In this document: one piece after another, positions 20,837 through 27,004 of the stretch | How positions within the stretch are numbered: the stretch's first letter is position 1 | Layout of the letters: each line of letters starts with the position of its first letter | Source: JBBSEX01 sp038239345 | Lineage (GTDB): Bacteria > Acidobacteriota > Terriglobia > Bryobacterales > Bryobacteraceae | Direction: 5' to 3' | NCBI GenBank assembly: GCA_038239345.1 | Contig: JBBSEX010000038.1 | Span: 1 to 27,004 of the forward strand | DNA length: 27,004 nucleotides | The notes under the pieces: generated by a model | What the model was told of the DNA's origin: nothing | Databases searched by the model: none | Seen by the model: only the letters and a program-made list of their open reading frames with translations | Program-made: the position numbers and the translations under genes

Positions 20837-21619
20837 ATGAAGGCTTTCGCCGAGGCTTGGCCTGAGGAGCCAATTTTGCAACAGCTTTGCAAAATTGCCG
20901 TGGGGCCACAATGTCAGACTTCTCGATTTTGTGAAGAACCCCGCAGAGCGCCTCTGGTACATACAGCAAACAGTTCAGAACGGCTGGAGTCGAAACGTTC
21001 TCGTCATGCAGATCGAAACCGGCCTGTATCGACGTCAGGGAAAGGCACTGACCAATTTTGCAGCGACCCTTCCGGCCCCGCAGTCCGACCTGGCCCAGCA
21101 GCTTCTCAAAGATCCATACAACTTTGATTTCCTGACCCTCTCCAGCAAAGCTCATGAAAAAGACCTTGAGGGCGGTCTCCTGGAGCACATTCGGAAGTTT
21201 CTCCTGGAGCTCGGCGTCGGCTTCTCTTTTGTCGGCAGTCAATACCCCCTGGAAGTGAGCGGCGAAGATTTCAAGATCGATCTCCTGTTCTATCATTTGA
21301 AACTCCGGTGCTTCGTGGTCATCGATCTCAAGATGGGCGTGTTCAAACCGGAGTATGCGGGCAAAATGAATTTCTACCTGCCGCGATCGACGATCTGCTG
21401 CGCCATCCGGACGACCAGCCGAGCATCGGCTTGGTGCTCTGCAAAGGGAAGAACCGAATCGTTGCCGAGTACGCGCTTCGCGATATGTCGAAGCCACTTG
21501 GCATTGCCGAATTCCGCCACCTTGAAGCCCTGCCCGCGAATTTGAAAGGCACTCTGCCGACGATTGAAGAATTGGAAGCGGAACTTGGAAAAAGAGAAAA
21601 GGAGAACGGGGAAACTTAG
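20837..21619 (+). pseudogene. DUF1016 (YhcG-type PD-(D/E)xK nuclease) remnant, two frameshifts
   Basis: Frame 1 reads MKAFAEAWPEEPILQQL. Frame 2 reads KLPWGHNVRLLDFVKNPAER, WYIQQTVQNGWSRNVLVMQI and reaches IDLLFYHLKLRCFVVIDLKM and FKPEYAGKMNFYL. Frame 3 reads IDDLLRHPDDQPSIGLVLCK and ends LEAELGKREKENGET. This is the nuclease half of DUF1016/YhcG proteins, with D in KIDLLFYH and VIDLK as candidate catalytic residues. The N-terminal winged-helix half is absent; the copy starts at the domain boundary. The shifts lie near 20885 and at 21380/21381, where one base is missing. It sits just after vapBC. Confidence 0.85.
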
Positions 21620-21689
21620 GGCGAATAACACGCGGCAATGCAGCCGGCCTGCTATTAAAACAGATTCAGCCTTTTACGGAGTGGTTATT

Positions 21690-21752
21690 GAGGATTTTCG
21701 TCTGCCCATTACAGTTCAAGATCAGAGATCCACGATGGGGAAGGGAAATACC
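21690..21752. repeat. Solitary copy of the DUF1780 left-end sequence
   Basis: About 60 bases here match 22922-22982, including CGTCTGCCCATTACAGTT and a following purine-rich stretch ending GGGAAATA versus GGGGAATA. In the other copy this stretch contains the left inverted repeat and precedes the DUF1780-like start. No DUF1780-like sequence follows here. Confidence 0.75.
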
Positions 21753-22255
21753 CGCCAAACGGGGACTGTATTCACGTTTAGGTACTTTTTCATACCGCTC
21801 GTTACAGTTTGACCAGGGCATGATTTGGGATGAGCACGGAGGCGAAAGCCCATTCCAAACAGGCCGACAACTGGTAAGTGAGCTGCCCTTCGAAACATGG
21901 AACGTCGATTGTGTACCGCTCAAAAAAGCTTCTTCTGAGCAGAAGTGTAGAGGATGGTTCAGAAGGCGTCAAATCAAGCGGTCCAACGGCGTTGGCTGTG
22001 CGAAAAGGAGAGGGGAACGGATAGCCGAACACAAAAGGACGTTATGTTGGGCTATTCGCACGGGCTGTCCGCGTGTCATCTTCACGGCTAAATGGCACCT
22101 TTCAACTATCGACGAAATAAGCCCTTTCGTCGACTGTAGAGGGCGCAGCTTGGAACAGAATCATTTCTGTTCTGGTTTACACTGTTCACGAATTTAGTCC
22201 CCTTGGTATGTGGCCGCCATGATTTGGATGATTGGGTAATCAATCTTTAATTTCT
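21753..22255. other. Gene-free stretch with several perfect small hairpins
   Basis: I see no convincing coding sequence on either strand; the open frames here lack recognisable motifs or start signals. Hairpins with perfect stems lie at 21932-21945 (CTTCT/AGAAG), 22109-22133 (TCGACGAA/TTCGTCGA) and 22153-22172 (GAACAGAA/TTCTGTTC). They could be terminators, or parts of a structured RNA or decayed element end. Confidence 0.4.
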
Positions 22256-22792
22256 TCAACACCTGACCTTGCCATGAAGGTCCACACTTTCCTCCGATAT
22301 CCGCATCACCGGCATCGTCAAGGAGCCCGTTAGGCACAATGCTTTGGAACAGAAAACACCATAGGAGAATGCGTCTCCATGGTGTGCTTTGTCAGTGTCC
22401 TTTCCGCTGGCCGGATTCCCAAATGTGCAGGCGGCCTTCCAATTGCCATTGTTGTCAGGCCCCGCAGGGCAGCGGTACCATCTGTGATCGCCTTGATTGA
22501 GCCATACTTGCACTGTTTCCCCGGGAGAGGGTGGTGGTTGAACCGCTAGTATCACATCCTGACGACCGGGCCCGGACGCAGGTACCGGAAGTTCAGATAC
22601 GAGCCTGATTCGCTGTGTTGATGGTGGTAGTGTGTTGACTTGCTGTAGTGCATTGGCCTTCCAGCCTAAGCCGAAGCATGTCACCGCAATCGTGAGCATA
22701 GCTGCAAAAGCAGTGATGGGCTTGTGCCACATTTCCATGATCGAGTTCTTCGGAGGAACAAGAGGATCTTGCGGCGCAGGTTTTTGGGGCAT
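22256..22792 (-). CDS. Membrane-anchored protein of unknown function
   Basis: This is a 178-residue protein from the ATG at 22792 (a GTG two codons earlier is also open). After a ~25-residue Pro/charged N-terminus there is one transmembrane segment (ITAFAAMLTIAVTCFGLGW), so the remainder is probably periplasmic. The C-terminal domain has several Cys (WYRCPAGPD, AACTFGN, VFCSKALCLTGS, KVRC) that could form disulfides, and a VQVWLNQGDHRWYRCP segment. I do not recognise the family. No strong Shine-Dalgarno is seen. It is divergent from the DUF1780-like gene. Confidence 0.6.
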   Translation of the reverse strand: MPQKPAPQDPLVPPKNSIMEMWHKPITAFAAMLTIAVTCFGLGWKANALQQVNTLPPSTQRIRLVSELPVPASGPGRQDVILAVQPPPSPGETVQVWLNQGDHRWYRCPAGPDNNGNWKAACTFGNPASGKDTDKAHHGDAFSYGVFCSKALCLTGSLTMPVMRISEESVDLHGKVRC

Positions 22793-22921
22793 TATCACAT
22801 CGTAGAACGTTTTTGAACAGTTCCTCGACTTTTGTCAGGACCAGTTAAATCGTTTGACAGCGATGAAGTACGCGCGGCGGTTGTGCTCATTGCGAATCCG
22901 GCCCGAAGAAAAATGGCGGAA

Positions 22922-22982
22922 GAGAATTTCCGTCTGCCCATTACAGTTGAGCAGCAGAGTTCACGGGCGAGAGGGGAATAGG
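22922..22982 (+). repeat. Left end of the DUF1780 unit with 18-bp inverted repeat
   Basis: The 18-mer CTGCCCATTACAGTTGAG at 22934-22951 is the inverted partner of CTCAACTGTATTGAGCAG at 23873-23890, with 16 of 18 positions matching. The whole 61-bp stretch is repeated at 21690-21752. It lies upstream of the ATG at 22992, so it could alternatively be a conserved promoter region. Confidence 0.75.
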
Positions 22983-22991
22983 TCTAAAAAC

Positions 22992-23723
22992 ATGACGCAT
23001 GATGAATTTGAAGTGCTCTGGCTGGACGCATTGCGCGTGGATGCCGACGACACGGTTAATCTGCTCGGCAATCCAAGAACACATGAACGGGAAAGGCGAA
23101 CTTGCGCTGCCTTTTTGCGATGTGCGGGGATCGAGTTCACGCCTGACCAAGTGATTGCCAGCACGACAGAGCCGCCTGATGTCCTCTTTGGCTTGGTCCT
23201 CTTTGGCTTGGTCCTCTTTGGCTTGGTCCTCTTTGGCTTGGTCCTCTTTGGCTTGGTCCTCTTTGGCTTGGCCCGCTTTGAAATCGCGATCGTGCTGCCG
23301 CAGCAGCGCAAAATGCAAGATGAATGGGCAGCTACTGCGAAACGACGGGCACGTGCACAGAACATCAAGGACCTGATTGAACCGTACCACCCTCCCGAAA
23401 CCCTTACTCGTCAACAGGTAGTAGACCTAATCATGCCGATGGCAGACAAAAAGGCGCGGAAGTACAGCGCAAGGGGCGTGCCGTGCGCCGAACTGGATTT
23501 ATTGCTGTACGTAAACCAGAACCTGGCTTTGAATGCTGGTAGCCCTAATCCACCCTGCACCGCACTGGTGTGCCAGGGATGGCGGTCTGTGTCGCTCCTG
23601 ATCCCGCCGCACAGTTACGTCGTATTGGCCGACAATGCGGCACCAGAGTTCATCTTCAGGAGCGCTGAGAAGCCAACAGCAGCATGGACGCGTCCGGGGC
23701 AGATCGGCATGTTCGACATCTAG
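22992..23723 (+). CDS. DUF1780-like putative endonuclease with a 30-residue VLFGL repeat insertion
   Basis: This is a 243-residue protein. ERERRTCAAFLRCAGIEFTP (32-51), EPPDVLF (60-66), ARFEI (94-98), QDEW and the C-terminal LDLLLYVNQNL...QGWRSVSLL...SYVVLADNAAPEFI match the DUF1780 layout (putative PD-(D/E)xK-like endonuclease). In relatives the P-P-D-V-L-F motif is followed almost directly by A-R-F-E. Here residues 64-93 are six copies of VLFGL, placing a strongly hydrophobic 30-residue stretch between candidate active-site residues Asp63 and Glu97. The frame is intact. The ATG at 22992 has an AGG-containing purine run upstream. Inverted repeats flank the gene. Confidence 0.75.
   Translation: MTHDEFEVLWLDALRVDADDTVNLLGNPRTHERERRTCAAFLRCAGIEFTPDQVIASTTEPPDVLFGLVLFGLVLFGLVLFGLVLFGLVLFGLARFEIAIVLPQQRKMQDEWAATAKRRARAQNIKDLIEPYHPPETLTRQQVVDLIMPMADKKARKYSARGVPCAELDLLLYVNQNLALNAGSPNPPCTALVCQGWRSVSLLIPPHSYVVLADNAAPEFIFRSAEKPTAAWTRPGQIGMFDI
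23181..23270 (+). repeat. Six perfect 15-bp tandem repeats (GTCCTCTTTGGCTTG)
   Basis: Six identical units cover 90 bp, and each encodes VLFGL in frame 1. The next bases, GCCCGCTTTG, resemble a diverged unit start, suggesting slippage from GTCCTCTTTGG...GCCCGCTTTG. Perfect identity means the array is young or maintained. Both antisense frames through it stay open as well. Confidence 0.97.
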
Positions 23724-23787
23724 CGGCGAGCTTGAGGCGCTTTTGCAACAGACATTTGAAAACCCGCCATTGGTGTGGGTCGCTTTA

Positions 23788-23813
23788 CTGCTCAAAATGA
23801 CTGTTCTGAGCAG
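23788..23813 (+). terminator. Stem-loop downstream of the DUF1780-like gene
   Basis: CTGCTCA (23788-23794) pairs with TGAGCAG (23807-23813), and further partial pairing closes a small loop. It lies 64 nt after the stop codon, between the gene and its right inverted repeat. No T-tract follows, so termination is only suggested. Confidence 0.4.
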
Positions 23814-23860
23814 AAGCCTGAGCCCCGCCACTACGCAATCCAAACATTTCCACTCTTCCG

Positions 23861-23891
23861 CGCATCACAATTCTCAACTGTATTGAGCAGT
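23861..23891. repeat. Right end of the DUF1780 unit (31 bp, repeated at 13094-13124)
   Basis: It contains CTCAACTGTATTGAGCAG (23873-23890), inverted relative to the left end at 22934-22951 (16/18). The same 31 bp occurs at 13094-13124 with about three mismatches. The unit between the inverted repeats is about 957 bp and holds only the DUF1780-like gene. Confidence 0.75.
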
Positions 23892-23983
23892 CACTAATTC
23901 CATACTCCAATTAACAATCCCCTCCCGCCAGTTCACCCGTCGCCGCCGTCCACCCGCGCCAACTCATCCATAATAGGGTCAGG

Positions 23984-24859
23984 ATGGTCCCCCCACTCAC
24001 CACTCACGCCGAGGAAGTCTCGTCGGGACAACGCTTCGAATTTGGCCGGAATTGGGCCAGATTTCTGGAGACTTTGGACGACCAGCGCATCGAACGTGCG
24101 GAGGGGTCTCTCAGGAATATGTTGGAGATGAACCACCTCACTGGACTTGATTTTCTCGACGCCGGCTCGGGCAGCGGGCTCTTCAGTCTGGCCGCACGGC
24201 GGCTGGGAGCTCGCGTTTATTCCTTCGATTACGATCCCAATTCCGTGAATTGCACCGCGGAATTGCGGCGCCGTTACTTTGCAAATGACAACCTGTGGCG
24301 CGTGGAGGCGGGTTCCGTACTCGACGCCGATTACCTCGCGCGCCTCGGCCAGTTTGACATCGTTTACTCCTGGGGAGTTCTCCACCACACCGGCGAAATG
24401 TGGCAGGCGCTCGCCAACGTTGCGCCGCTGGTCCGTCCGGGCGGCCAGTTGTTTGTCGCTATCTATAACGATCAGGGCAAAATCAGTCATCGCTGGACCG
24501 TCGTGAAACGAATGTACAACCAATTTCCCCCTGCTCTTCGGTTTCTGGTTTTATGGCCGGCGTTTCTGAGCCTGTGGTGGAGACGTCTGCTGAAAGATCT
24601 TCTTACCGGACAGCCCACCAGATCTTTCAAAACCTACCGTGGCTTTCGGGGAATGTCGCCATGGCACGATGTGGTCGACTGGGTGGGCGGATATCCTTTC
24701 GAGGTCGCGCGTCCGGAACAGATCTTCGACTTTTATCGCAACCTGGGTTTTACTCTCCAACGTTTGCGGACTGAAGGCGGCAGCCTCGGTTGTAACGAAT
24801 TTGTATTCCGCCGTACATTTCAGAGCACCCACGACCGCACTCAGGAGGTTGGCATATGA
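23984..24859 (+). CDS. Class I SAM-dependent methyltransferase
   Basis: This is a 291-residue protein. Motif I is FLDAGSGSG (57-65), the acidic loop is FDYDPNSVN, and FDIVYSWGVLHHTGEMWQAL and VRPGGQLFVAIYND follow. The C-terminal region holds aromatic and basic segments (RFLVLWPAFLSLWWRRLLKD) that may contact membrane lipid carriers. The family resembles methyltransferases of glycan loci. AGGG about 8 nt upstream supports the ATG at 23984. Its stop overlaps the next gene as ATGA, so it is co-translated with a secreted protein. Confidence 0.88.
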   Translation: MVPPLTTHAEEVSSGQRFEFGRNWARFLETLDDQRIERAEGSLRNMLEMNHLTGLDFLDAGSGSGLFSLAARRLGARVYSFDYDPNSVNCTAELRRRYFANDNLWRVEAGSVLDADYLARLGQFDIVYSWGVLHHTGEMWQALANVAPLVRPGGQLFVAIYNDQGKISHRWTVVKRMYNQFPPALRFLVLWPAFLSLWWRRLLKDLLTGQPTRSFKTYRGFRGMSPWHDVVDWVGGYPFEVARPEQIFDFYRNLGFTLQRLRTEGGSLGCNEFVFRRTFQSTHDRTQEVGI

Positions 24860-25998
24860 GATTCTACACTCTTTTTTGCATGCTTGGCCCGCTTGCTTTT
24901 CAATCGGCGGCCCAATCGGTGGTCCCGGTTAAGCCGAGCTTCTCTGACGTGGTGACATGGGAGTCTCTCGGCGACTTGACCCCATCCGTGAATAGTGGCG
25001 CCATCGCTGTGCAAGCCGGGCGCGTCCGGTTCGGCACGGAGGTATGCACTAACCTCACGTCGGTCTCCACAGTGTCGATAACTTCGGGGGCCGCAGCCGG
25101 CATTGCGAAACTTTATGTGAGTGATTCGTGCGCCATTGTCCTGGAATATCCGAACACGCTAAAACTAACCCTGGAGCTCAAGAACATAACCGCCGCGGCG
25201 GTAGATTCCCCATCAGTTCCTGTTACGGCGCTGTATCTCGCCGACGTCAATATCGATGACAGGGGCTTCGCCTCCGTAACCGATAAGCGGTCCATTTTAG
25301 TGGCGTTCTCCGCCATGGCTGGTTCCGGCATCGTTATCGATTGCACCGCCGGACCCTGTCTGTTCTCGATCGATCCAGCGGTGGTAACGACGCTGGGTGG
25401 AACCGATGCAGCAACAGGGGTGATAGACAATCGAAGAGCCGCTCAGACGTTCCCGTCCCGGGTGGCGGCATCCGATCCACCCACCTGCATCATCGCGCAG
25501 CAATACTTCAATACCACCGCCAATGTGCGGAAAGATTGTACCGCCCCCAACATCTGGACCACGCCAGGAGCTTCGGGAAATTCGGGCGTCGCGCTCTACC
25601 AGAAGATCGATTCGCAGGCTGGTTTCACCACTGCGGTCTCGAGCGCCACTCCCCAGGTAGTAAGCACTTCGATACCCTCTATCGGGGCCGGCCAGTGTGT
25701 TCAGTGGAGTTGGACCGGCTGGGCGAGTGCCCCTGGACTGAAGGTGGCTGTTGCATACGGCACTGCCTCTTTATCAATACCAGGCGATCCCGGCAATGGC
25801 GCCACCATCACCGGAACTATATGTAATAACCGTGCCGCGCAAAACGCACAGACGCTGAGCGCCTCTTCCAGCCCTGGCATGGCTTTGCAGCATGCGGCTG
25901 TCAACGTAAATGCCGCAACTGCTCAAAACCTCACGCTCACGATGACGGGAGAGACCTCGGTCACAACCCAGCTGTGGACCGTATCGCAGGTTAACTGA
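24856..25998 (+). CDS. Secreted protein of unknown function (380 aa)
   Basis: MRFYTLFCMLGPLAFQSAAQ is a short Sec signal peptide. The mature protein is rich in Ser, Thr, Ala and Val with few charges and has beta-type composition throughout. Several Cys pairs are visible (VCTNLTS/SDSCAIV, DCTAGPC, TCIIAQQ/KDCTAPN). No catalytic motif is recognised. Exported beta-rich proteins like this are frequent in Acidobacteriota. A perfect AGGAGG (24843-24848) 7 nt before the ATG fixes the start and is the strongest ribosome binding site in the window. The 4-nt overlap with the methyltransferase stop indicates coupling. Confidence 0.75.
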   Translation: MRFYTLFCMLGPLAFQSAAQSVVPVKPSFSDVVTWESLGDLTPSVNSGAIAVQAGRVRFGTEVCTNLTSVSTVSITSGAAAGIAKLYVSDSCAIVLEYPNTLKLTLELKNITAAAVDSPSVPVTALYLADVNIDDRGFASVTDKRSILVAFSAMAGSGIVIDCTAGPCLFSIDPAVVTTLGGTDAATGVIDNRRAAQTFPSRVAASDPPTCIIAQQYFNTTANVRKDCTAPNIWTTPGASGNSGVALYQKIDSQAGFTTAVSSATPQVVSTSIPSIGAGQCVQWSWTGWASAPGLKVAVAYGTASLSIPGDPGNGATITGTICNNRAAQNAQTLSASSSPGMALQHAAVNVNAATAQNLTLTMTGETSVTTQLWTVSQVN

Positions 25999-26056
25999 TC
26001 CGTTCACGGCGAGAATGTCGGCCGGTCAACTATAATTGTTCCACTCCCAGTTATTC

Positions 26057-27004
26057 CTAGGATTGTTGAGACTTTCTACAACGTGAGTCAACCTTGGTAT
26101 CCAGGCCGCCGAAGGTGAGCCGGGTAAGCTGGAACAAACTGTTGTAGTCGCGCGTCTCCATTCCCATGTTAGTCGTCATCCGCCGCAGTTCGCCCGCTAC
26201 CCCGTACTGCACGTTACTCACCAGCGCTGTGCTGTTCTGCGTCAGCCCGGTCGCCTGCCCCAGCGCATCGTAAGAGGTAACATAAGTCGGCCCCGCGATA
26301 GGCCGTGGATTAAAAGCGCTAGGCGAATTCCCATCTCCCTGATCGTACGTCGTCGGATACGTAACCGAGTTCATCCTGCCCTCATTATCGTATCCGTACG
26401 CCGCATCGATGTCCGCGCTCAGACGCGCCCCCGTCCATACCGTTCGCCCTACCCGCAGCCGCTTGCCCGCCGGAGCGCCCGGGCGCATATAACTGAACAT
26501 GTCCGTAAACGTGTCCCCGTTCGCGCGGCTATACTGCACCGCCGTCAGCCGCCCCCAGGCATTCTGCGAGTAACTGCCGTCATACGGATTCGTATCGTAA
26601 CTATAGGTCCGCAACGTCACTCCGTTGTTCGTCACCGTGAGAAGCCGCTTGTAAGGATCGTAGCCGTAAACCAGCGCCCCTTTGGTCGCCAGCGTCCCGT
26701 CGGCGTTGTACGAATAGTTCACCGTCCCAGTCTCCGGATTTGTCGCGCTCAGCAAATACGCTCCTGGCGGATTCCCGTAATTAAAGCTCCGCGTCTGGGT
26801 AGCACTCCCTCGCGGCATCGATACCGACGTCAAGTGATTCAACACATCGTAGCCATAATACGTGTAGAAATACCCACCCGCCGGATTCGGTTCCGTCACA
26901 TTCGACAGGTTCCCAAACGCATCCATCGCAAATGTTTTCGAATGGTTAGCCGGGTCCGTCACCGTCACCGTGTTATTCAGGTAAGCATAAGTCGTCGCGC
27001 TCCC
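26057..27004 (-). CDS. RHS/YD-repeat protein, partial at the right edge and cut short at the C-terminus
   Basis: The frame is open from the right edge and enters with GSATTYAYLNNT. YD-type repeats follow: MDAFGNLSNVTEPNPAGGY, YYGYDVLNHLTSVSMPRGSA, YSYNADGTLATKGALVYGYD, YGYDNEGRMNSVTYP and YDALGQATGLTQNS. These form the beta-helical shell of RHS proteins, usually secreted or surface-exposed and carrying a C-terminal toxin or adhesin. Here the protein ends RDYNSLFQLTRLTFGGLDTK and ten more residues before TAG at 26057, without the usual RHS core end, so the 3' part has probably been lost. The N-terminus lies outside the window. Confidence 0.85.
   Translation of the reverse strand, partial: GSATTYAYLNNTVTVTDPANHSKTFAMDAFGNLSNVTEPNPAGGYFYTYYGYDVLNHLTSVSMPRGSATQTRSFNYGNPPGAYLLSATNPETGTVNYSYNADGTLATKGALVYGYDPYKRLLTVTNNGVTLRTYSYDTNPYDGSYSQNAWGRLTAVQYSRANGDTFTDMFSYMRPGAPAGKRLRVGRTVWTGARLSADIDAAYGYDNEGRMNSVTYPTTYDQGDGNSPSAFNPRPIAGPTYVTSYDALGQATGLTQNSTALVSNVQYGVAGELRRMTTNMGMETRDYNSLFQLTRLTFGGLDTKVDSRCRKSQQS

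Noticed and set aside
20735..20962. Minus-strand frame ending RRLRMNAVKRRKRRIALPLR
   Set aside because: The basic tail looked like a possible gene end, but it overlaps the DUF1016 remnant and I could not tie it to any family.
21802..22032. 76-codon minus-strand frame ending in a hydrophobic stretch
   Set aside because: There are no family features, start signal or neighbour context; it was treated as a chance frame in gene-free DNA.
21688..22197. 169-codon plus-strand frame
   Set aside because: It starts inside the repeated left-end sequence, contains the hairpins, and shows no recognisable motif or ribosome binding site.
23181..23270. The tandem array as a CRISPR
   Set aside because: Units are 15 bp with no spacers and are in frame within a gene.
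22941..23414. Antisense frames across the 15-bp array encoding KPKRT or AKEDQ repeats
   Set aside because: These repeats are forced by the sense repeat; only the plus frame carries DUF1780-like sequence on both sides.

Overview
The window looks like a chromosomal accessory region of an Acidobacteriota-type bacterium (Solibacter/Bryobacter-like). This is an inference from a PEP-CTERM exopolysaccharide locus, an RHS-repeat protein, many toxin-antitoxin (TA) modules and a moderately high GC content. No rRNA, tRNA or CRISPR array was seen.

Region 1 (1-9.6 kb) is an exopolysaccharide and surface-glycan block, mostly on the minus strand. An O-antigen-ligase/Wzy-like membrane protein, an asparagine-synthase-type amidotransferase and a PEP-CTERM-associated group 4 glycosyltransferase form a tightly coupled operon (1-nt gap, then a 4-nt ATGA overlap). 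Downstream lies a secreted six-repeat PEP-CTERM protein, then a truncated, frameshifted second copy of the glycosyltransferase running off the left edge. After a dead antitoxin-like gene and a 57-residue protein come a formyltransferase-like/beta-propeller fusion and a SAM methyltransferase.

Region 2 (9.6-13.7 kb) looks like a decayed integrative element. The 3' end of a methyltransferase gene (10345-10485) recurs as a 141-bp direct repeat at 13516-13656. Between the repeats lie PIN-toxin fragments, an IS630-type transposase tail, ParA and partition-partner remnants, an intact manganese catalase, an intact YciE/DUF892 ferritin-like gene and a broken tyrosine integrase next to the right repeat.

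Region 3 (13.7-21.6 kb) mixes glycan-modification genes (GNAT, FemAB-like and polysaccharide-deacetylase-like genes, plus a methyltransferase) with a TA graveyard. Intact pairs are DUF433/DUF5615 and VapBC. Intact orphan antitoxins are Phd-type and ParD-type. Broken members include AbrB-type/RelE-type, BrnA/BrnT, ParE and a DUF1016 (YhcG-type) nuclease, several by identifiable 1-4 nt indels.

Region 4 (21.6-27 kb) carries a membrane-anchored unknown protein, a DUF1780-like putative endonuclease whose core is interrupted by six perfect 15-bp repeats (30 residues of VLFGL), and near-identical inverted repeats around that gene. It ends with a methyltransferase coupled to a secreted protein, and a truncated RHS protein running off the right edge.

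The best candidate for something new is the DUF1780-like gene with its hydrophobic in-frame repeat insertion and flanking inverted repeats. All family assignments come from reading motifs by eye; no database search was possible.
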